Origin: Alphaproteobacteria bacterium
Lineage (GTDB): Bacteria > Pseudomonadota > Alphaproteobacteria > Micropepsales > Micropepsaceae
Reading direction: 5' to 3'
DNA: 10,980 bases
Assembly: GCA_025935155.1 (NCBI GenBank)
Contig: JAICVV010000038.1
Location: forward strand, 1 to 10,980
The notes beneath the pieces were generated by a model, which was not told the origin of the DNA, did no database searches, and saw only the letters and a list, made by a program, of their open reading frames with translations. Shown here piece after piece: positions 6,997 to 10,980 of the stretch. The number at the start of each line of letters is the position of its first letter. The first letter of the stretch is position 1. The position numbers and the translations under genes were made by a program.

Positions 6997-8028
6997 TTGC
7001 GGAATTCCGATTTGATCGATTTTTCCGGCCCGAACGGCTCGCTCGAATTCTTTGGCGTCCATCTTCTGGGCGTGACGCCGGAGACCGGCCGCAAAGTGGC
7101 CATGACTGTGGCCGTTCTTGTAATCGTGCCGCTGCTCGGCTGGGCAGTGTCAAAGCTCATCAAGCTGACGGGACGCGTCACCTCGCGCCGCGCGGCATTC
7201 TGGACGAGGCAGGCGATCAGCCTGCTGGTCGCCGTCCTCGTCATCCTGATGCTCATCTCGATCTGGTTCGATAATCCGGGGCGCCTGGCGACTTTTCTTG
7301 GCCTCATCACCGCCGGTATCGCTATTGCCATTCAGCGGGTCATCACCGCGATAGCCGGCTATTTTCTCATTCTTCGCGGCAAGGTGTTCAATGTCGGCGA
7401 TCGCATCGTGATCGGCGGTGTGCGCGGGGATGTTATCGAGCTGTCGTTCCTGCAGACCACGGTTATGGAAATGGGCGAGGCCAAGGGCGAGCAGGCGGAC
7501 AGTCCGGCGGTGTGGGTGCACAGCCGCCAATACACGGGGCGCATCGTCACGGTCTCGAACGCTGTGATCTTCGATCAGCCGGTCTACAACTACACCCGCG
7601 AATTTCCCTACATCTTCGAGGAAATAGCGGTGCCGATCGCGTACGATTCCGATTGGCACAAATCGGAAGAGATCGTCCTCGCCGCCGCCACCAAGCACAC
7701 CGTGAAATACACCGAAATGGAGAAGGGCGCGATCGAGGAACTGAAGCGGCGCTATTTTCTCGGCAACGAGAATCCTGGTCCACGTGTTTACTGGCGCCTG
7801 ACGGACAACTGGATCGAGATGAGCGTGAGATTCGTGGTTCCCGATCACGGCGTGCGCGGCATCAAGGACGCCATGAGCCGGGAGATTATCACGAACTTCA
7901 AAGCTGCGGGCTTGGGCATTGCTTCGGGTACCTACCAGGTTGTGGGCATGCCCAAGCTTCAGGTCGCCATCTCCGGCGAAAACCCGAAAAATCCGCCGCA
8001 TGCGACGGCCGCTCCGCCCCCGGCATAG
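6997..8028 (+). CDS. MscS-family mechanosensitive ion channel
   Basis: The product has 343 residues if started at TTG 6997. Two N-terminal membrane helices (about 34-56 and 70-91) are followed by the pore-type helix ATFLGLITAGIAIAIQRVITAIAGYFLIL (about 98-126). That helix has the Gly/Ala packing expected of MscS TM3 and runs into FNVGDRIVIGGVRGDVIEL, the start of the beta domain. The middle domain carries an insertion relative to E. coli MscS (about residues 158-186, ending VTVSNAVIFDQPVYNYT). A C-terminal alpha/beta domain and a Pro/Ala-rich tail complete it. MscS channels open under membrane tension to release solutes on hypo-osmotic shock. The subfamily looks short at the N-terminus, without extra helices. 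No ATG exists before the first helix. A second TTG at 7012 has GGAA seven bases upstream and may be the true start. The gap to the yihY-like gene is 44 bases. Confidence 0.88.
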   Translation: MRNSDLIDFSGPNGSLEFFGVHLLGVTPETGRKVAMTVAVLVIVPLLGWAVSKLIKLTGRVTSRRAAFWTRQAISLLVAVLVILMLISIWFDNPGRLATFLGLITAGIAIAIQRVITAIAGYFLILRGKVFNVGDRIVIGGVRGDVIELSFLQTTVMEMGEAKGEQADSPAVWVHSRQYTGRIVTVSNAVIFDQPVYNYTREFPYIFEEIAVPIAYDSDWHKSEEIVLAAATKHTVKYTEMEKGAIEELKRRYFLGNENPGPRVYWRLTDNWIEMSVRFVVPDHGVRGIKDAMSREIITNFKAAGLGIASGTYQVVGMPKLQVAISGENPKNPPHATAAPPPA

Positions 8029-8034
8029 AGAATT

Positions 8035-8060
8035 GCAACTTTTCGCAGAGTAACCGCGTT
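8035..8060 (+). promoter_or_regulatory. Possible second EcfG-like promoter before the miniprotein gene
   Basis: GCAAC at 8035-8039 and CGTT at 8057-8060 are 17 bases apart. This is one mismatch in the -35 box from the EcfG consensus and an allowed spacer. It lies in the 82-base gap after the MscS gene and would give a leader of about 40 bases to the ATG at 8111, similar to the first promoter. The mismatch falls in a well-conserved position, so confidence is limited. Confidence 0.35.
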
Positions 8061-8110
8061 CTTCTGGCACTGCGGAGGGGTTAGGGCGCTATCTTACTCG
8101 GGAGCCTCAT

Positions 8111-8185
8111 ATGGGTGGATTGATCTATCTTATCGGCCTGATTGTCGTGATTCTGGCCATTCTGTCGTTCTTCGGCCTGCGCTGA
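8111..8185 (+). CDS. 24-residue single-helix membrane miniprotein
   Basis: The ATG at 8111 opens a complete frame of 24 codons ending at TGA 8183-8185. The product is almost entirely hydrophobic: it starts MGGLIYLIGL, continues through Val/Ile/Leu residues to SFFGLR, and ends in a single Arg. This fits one membrane helix with its positive charge on the cytoplasmic side. GGGAG at 8100-8104 lies six bases before the ATG, a proper ribosome binding site. The frame occupies a gap that would otherwise be empty, between the MscS gene and the next membrane protein gene 24 bases downstream. Similar tiny proteins, which I recall as annotated hypotheticals in alphaproteobacteria, are of unknown function; small one-helix proteins often act as regulators of larger membrane complexes. 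No function is assigned. The main doubt is that a frame this short could arise by chance, but position, ribosome binding site and composition argue for a real gene. Confidence 0.7.
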   Translation: MGGLIYLIGLIVVILAILSFFGLR

Positions 8186-8195
8186 TTCTGCAAAC

Positions 8196-8203
8196 AAAAG
8201 GAG
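8196..8203 (+). promoter_or_regulatory. Ribosome binding site of the four-helix membrane protein gene
   Basis: AAAAGGAG ends six bases before the ATG at 8210. It is a strong match that fixes this start. Confidence 0.65.
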
Positions 8204-8209
8204 ACTGCT

Positions 8210-9061
8210 ATGGCCGTCGTTGAAGAACGGACCATCGGGCCTGCGGGCACCGATGTTCATTGGGGCGCAGTGATCGCGGGCGCTATCGCAGCGGCGGCAC
8301 TTGCGTTCGTTCTGCTTGCATTTGGAACCGGGCTTGGGCTTGCCGTGAGTTCAGCTTCGCCCACCTGGCGCGATGCTTCGTTCGCGCTGTGGTTCCTGTC
8401 GGGAATCTATTTGATTTTCGTGGCGATTTTGAGCTTCGGCTTCGGTGGATATGTGGCCGGGCGGATGCGCTCGCGGCTGACGAACGTGGCTGCCTCGGAC
8501 GAAGCGGAATTTCGCGATGGCATGCATGGATTGCTGGCGTGGGCACTGGCCATTGTGATCGGCGCAGTGCTGGCACTGGGGGCGGTGCATGCGGCTGCGC
8601 CGGCGGCTGTGCCAGGCAGCGGTGCCGCGGGCCCGGCAACCTCCGTCGCCGCCGAAGATAGCCTGGCCTATGAACTCGATCAGCTGTTTCGTTCCGACCG
8701 GCCGTTGCCTGCCGATGAGCTGAATTATGCGCGCGCGGAGGCGGGCCGCATTCTTCTCACCACATCCGGGCACAATGGGATCTCTCCGGAAGATCGCCAG
8801 TATTTGACGATGCTGGTTTCCACTCGCGCGCACGTTTCGCCGGAAGAGGCCGACGCGCGGGTAAGCAAAGCGATTCCCCGTGCGCATGACGCATTGAAGC
8901 GGGCGCGTTCGGCTGGTGTGATGATCGCATTCCTCACGGTCGTTGCCTTGCTGCTGGGGGCGGCCGTCTCGTGGTACGCCGCGCAGGAAGGCGGCCGCGA
9001 GCGCGAGATGGGGGCCGCTCCGAGCTGGCGCACCTGGTCGTCGCGCCCCATGCGGATGTAA
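8210..9061 (+). CDS. Conserved four-helix membrane protein of unknown function
   Basis: This 283-residue protein has predicted membrane helices at about 19-45, 59-84, 107-127 and 236-257. The first is preceded by VHWGAVIAGA, and helix 2 ends in a glycine-rich GFGGYVAGRMRSR turn. The motif FRDGMHGLLAWALA before helix 3 is one I associate with a family of alphaproteobacterial hypothetical membrane proteins. Between helices 3 and 4 lies a soluble loop of about 105 residues, charged and helical, without Cys or catalytic motifs I recognise. If the N-terminus is cytoplasmic, this loop is periplasmic. The C-terminal tail is basic (WRTWSSRPMRM). It has a strong ribosome binding site and follows the miniprotein gene by 24 bases, so the two are probably translated from one message. 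Its function is unknown. Context suggests an envelope stress role or interaction with the miniprotein. Confidence 0.75.
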   Translation: MAVVEERTIGPAGTDVHWGAVIAGAIAAAALAFVLLAFGTGLGLAVSSASPTWRDASFALWFLSGIYLIFVAILSFGFGGYVAGRMRSRLTNVAASDEAEFRDGMHGLLAWALAIVIGAVLALGAVHAAAPAAVPGSGAAGPATSVAAEDSLAYELDQLFRSDRPLPADELNYARAEAGRILLTTSGHNGISPEDRQYLTMLVSTRAHVSPEEADARVSKAIPRAHDALKRARSAGVMIAFLTVVALLLGAAVSWYAAQEGGREREMGAAPSWRTWSSRPMRM

Positions 9062-9070
9062 CCGAAAGCG

Positions 9071-9412
9071 TTGCGCGCAACCGTTGCGATCTTCGCCGCC
9101 CTGTTCGGTCTCTGCGGATCGGGCAGGGCGGATGATCTTTCCGATATTCGCGCCGTTCGCTCGATTTCTGCGGAAGCGGCGCAAGTTCTCAATCTCGAAA
9201 GCCAGCACAAAGTTACCGCCACCTACGCAACGGTGATGAAGAATCAGGCGGTCAGCCAGCTCCGCAACACAGCGGAGAGCGCAGCTTCACCGCAGATGAA
9301 AGCACTCGCTCAACAGGCGATCGACGCCGTGAAAGCGAATGACTCCGCCGCGCTGAAGCAAATCGTGCAGCAACTCTACGCCATGGAAGGACCGCATGGG
9401 CGGGCTGATTGA
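9071..9412 (+). CDS. Small predicted exported helical protein, TTG start
   Basis: The product has 113 residues. The first 20 look like a signal peptide: Arg2, a hydrophobic run VAIFAALFGLCG, and a GRA-DD cleavage site. The mature part of about 93 residues is helical and rich in Ala, Gln, Ser and Lys, with no Cys after the signal and no motif I recognise, so a periplasmic location is likely. No ATG or GTG is available near the front. The TTG at 9071 is the only start that keeps the signal peptide, and no clear ribosome binding site precedes it. The frame is the same as the upstream gene, whose stop is only 9 bases before, so re-initiation after termination is plausible. The last 17 bases overlap the transporter gene. 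I do not recognise the family. The overlap at both ends supports a real gene, though the start is uncertain. Confidence 0.6.
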   Translation: MRATVAIFAALFGLCGSGRADDLSDIRAVRSISAEAAQVLNLESQHKVTATYATVMKNQAVSQLRNTAESAASPQMKALAQQAIDAVKANDSAALKQIVQQLYAMEGPHGRAD

Positions 9413-10634
9413 AATCACGCTCGGCATCATGACGGCTGTTGGCGGGTTCGTAGACATCAGCGAGTTGGTGTTCGCGGCGCAAGGCGGTTCGCGTTTCGGC
9501 TTCGCACTGATCTGGGTGTTTGCATTCTCTACCATCGGCATCGCCTGCTACGGCGAGATGAGCGGACGTATCGCGGCCATCGCCAAACAGCCCGTATTCA
9601 ATCTCATGCGCCAGCGGCTGGGCTTGCGATGGGGACTGCCGACGCTGATGGTCTCCTCCGTGGTCAACACCATTACCTGTTCGGCGGAGATCGGGGGCAC
9701 GGCGCTGGTACTGCAATTGCTGACCGGCTGGCCATACTGGCTGCTTGCAGTGCTCAGTACCTTCGCTCTTGTTGCGATCATTTGGGTTTTGCCGTTCAAA
9801 TGGATCGAGCGCAGCTTCGGCCTGCTTGGCCTTGCGATGCTCTGTTTCGCAGTCGCGACGGTGCAGATTCATCCGGACTGGCACGGCGTTGCGGCTGGAT
9901 TCGTGCCCCAATTTCCGCACGGCCTGCCGGCAAAAGACCTGCTCGTTTTCGCGTACTTTGCTGTCGCTATCGTGAGCGCGGTGATGTTCCCGTACGAAAC
10001 CTACTTCTATTCCTCCGGCGGCATTGAGGAGAATTGGAAGCCGAAAGACCTGAAGGTCAACCGGCTTACCACCACGGTCGGGTTTGGACTCGGCTCTATG
10101 CTGGCAATCACCATTATGATCAACGCAGCCGTTCTGTTTCGCCCCCTGCACATCGATCCACAGATGCCCGGAACGGCGGCGCTCGAGGTCGCCATTCCAT
10201 TCGGCGCGGCGGGACTGTTGCTCGCGTTATTCGGCATGCTCTTCGCCATCAGCGGCGCCGCTGTCGAAACCGGGCTATCGACAGCATACAGTGTCGCGCA
10301 GTTCTTCGGTTGGGAGTGGGGCCGCTACAAACGCCCGCACGAAGCGCCGCGCTTCACGCTCGCTTGGCTCATCACGTTCGGTATCGCCCTTGCGATTGTG
10401 CTCACCGGCATCAGGCCGCTTGAGCTGGTCGAATGGTCTATTGTGTTTTCCGTAGTGGTGCTGCCGCTCACCTATTTGCCGCTGATGCTGATCGGCAACG
10501 ATCGCAAATATATGGGCGAGCATGTAAACGGGTGGCTCGCCAATGGCGTTGGCTGGACCTTTTATGTCGTCCTGGTAATCGCAGCGGTCGCCGCGCTGCC
10601 GCTCTATTTCGTGACAGGCGGGGGCCAGATATGA
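9396..10634 (+). CDS. Divergent Nramp-family (divalent metal type) transporter
   Basis: This 412-residue protein has about eleven hydrophobic segments arranged as in the Nramp/LeuT-fold family. TM1 is recognisable by LGIMTAVGGFVDISELVFAAQ (residues 9-29) followed by GFALIWVFAFSTIGIACYGEM. TM3 contains the conserved CSAEIGGTALVLQLL, and TM6 is AIVSAVMFPYETYFYSSGG (about 191-209). Canonical Nramp proteins carry DPGN in TM1 and MPH in TM6 for Mn2+/Fe2+ binding. Here TM1 reads DISE and TM6 reads FPYE, so Asp20 is kept but the Pro, Gly, Asn, Met and His are not. Substrate preference may therefore differ (for example Mg2+ or another hard cation), which is inference. The start at 9396 has AAGGA five bases upstream and overlaps the previous gene by 17 bases. 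The stop overlaps the next start as ATGA. The family is fairly sure; the substrate is unknown. Confidence 0.8.
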   Translation: MGGLIEITLGIMTAVGGFVDISELVFAAQGGSRFGFALIWVFAFSTIGIACYGEMSGRIAAIAKQPVFNLMRQRLGLRWGLPTLMVSSVVNTITCSAEIGGTALVLQLLTGWPYWLLAVLSTFALVAIIWVLPFKWIERSFGLLGLAMLCFAVATVQIHPDWHGVAAGFVPQFPHGLPAKDLLVFAYFAVAIVSAVMFPYETYFYSSGGIEENWKPKDLKVNRLTTTVGFGLGSMLAITIMINAAVLFRPLHIDPQMPGTAALEVAIPFGAAGLLLALFGMLFAISGAAVETGLSTAYSVAQFFGWEWGRYKRPHEAPRFTLAWLITFGIALAIVLTGIRPLELVEWSIVFSVVVLPLTYLPLMLIGNDRKYMGEHVNGWLANGVGWTFYVVLVIAAVAALPLYFVTGGGQI

Positions 10635-10980
10635 AGCGCGAGGCTCCGCTCAAATTGCTGTCTGAAGTGCGCGATCTGCAGATCGTGGATTGCGAGGAAC
10701 GCAATTGCGGCATCTGCGACGATGTTGAGCTGGATGGCGAGCCCGGCTCTCGTCTCAGCGTTGCTGCGTTGTTGGTGGGGCCGGGAGCTTATGCCCGGCG
10801 CTTTCCACATTGGGTATCCCAATTGATAACGGCAATTGCCGGACGGCGTGTGGTTCGCGTGCCGTGGACCTGTATCGAGAAGATCAGCGGCCGGATTTAT
10901 CTGTCTGTCACCGCAGAATCCGTCGGATTGCGAAAGGTGGAAGACCGGCTCGAGGCAGCCTTCAAACGTATTCCACTCTC
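10631..10980 (+). CDS. PRC-barrel-like protein, 3' end outside window
   Basis: An ATG at 10631, inside the transporter stop (ATGA), opens a frame that runs without a stop to the window end (116 complete codons). The sequence LLSEVRDLQIVDCEERNCGICDDVELDG resembles the start of a PRC-barrel (beta-strand, turn with charged residues, second strand). VAALLVGPGAY, RRVVRVPW and EKISGRIYLSV supply the later strands. PRC-barrel domains are small beta-barrels that bind RNA or protein partners, as in RimM and photosynthetic reaction centre H subunits. Three cysteines sit close together in C21-X4-C26-X2-C29, with a fourth at residue 81; this could bind a metal, notable beside a putative metal transporter. 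Residues 96-116 begin a helical extension. No signal peptide or membrane helix is seen. Domain identity is a judgement by eye. Confidence 0.65.
   Translation, partial: MKREAPLKLLSEVRDLQIVDCEERNCGICDDVELDGEPGSRLSVAALLVGPGAYARRFPHWVSQLITAIAGRRVVRVPWTCIEKISGRIYLSVTAESVGLRKVEDRLEAAFKRIPL

Noticed and set aside
8323..8347. GGAAC-N16-CGTG inside the four-helix membrane protein gene
   Set aside because: The -10 box differs from CGTT and the site lies within coding sequence with no gene start nearby; probably chance.
9252..10151. A 299-codon minus-strand frame opposite the transporter gene
   Set aside because: It lies opposite a clear multi-helix transporter. The translation is polar, His/Arg/Gln-rich and motif-free, as expected of a shadow frame.

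Overview
This is a compact, high-GC, gene-dense chromosomal segment, most likely from an alphaproteobacterium. The order within the class is not resolved. The evidence is the fabI-aroC pairing, a legumain-like C13 peptidase of the type seen in these bacteria, a near-perfect promoter for the alphaproteobacterial general-stress sigma factor EcfG, and stress-type small membrane proteins (DUF883-like, DUF3618). There is no rRNA, tRNA, CRISPR array, insertion sequence or phage module, and no gene-free stretch longer than 248 bases.

Layout. (1) Bases 1-1748, plus strand: the 3' part of a C13-family cysteine peptidase gene, followed 8 bases later by a class I SAM-dependent methyltransferase. (2) Bases 1745-3660, minus strand: fabI (enoyl-ACP reductase) then aroC (chorismate synthase), joined by an ATGA overlap. 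The aroC stop codon interlocks with the methyltransferase stop codon in TTAA. (3) Bases 3661-3908: a divergent control region carrying GGAAC-N16-CGTT, the EcfG consensus, pointing rightward. (4) Bases 3909-10980, plus strand: ten genes in one direction, mostly overlapping or separated by fewer than 90 bases. In order they encode a DUF883/YqjD-like tail-anchored protein, a holin-X/YqjE-like membrane protein, a DUF3618 protein fused in frame to a second DUF883-like stress protein, a YihY/BrkB-family membrane protein, an MscS-family channel, a 24-residue one-helix miniprotein missed by ordinary ORF size cut-offs, a four-helix membrane protein, a small predicted exported protein, a divergent Nramp-type transporter, and a PRC-barrel-like protein cut by the window end.

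How it may work together (inference). Nearly every product of the right-hand array is in or at the inner membrane. The first three genes copy the domain order of E. coli yqjD-yqjE-yqjK, whose YqjD is RpoS-controlled and binds ribosomes at the membrane. Here a promoter for the alphaproteobacterial counterpart of the general stress response stands in front. The array therefore reads as a general-stress envelope operon combining tail-anchored helical proteins, a mechanosensitive channel, and a possible metal transporter with a cysteine-bearing PRC-barrel partner. A second, weaker EcfG-like box before the 24-residue gene may re-initiate transcription midway. The most interesting points are this stress-promoter/yqjDE-like architecture, the in-frame fusion with a strong internal ribosome binding site, the miniprotein, and the Nramp protein lacking most canonical metal-ligand residues.
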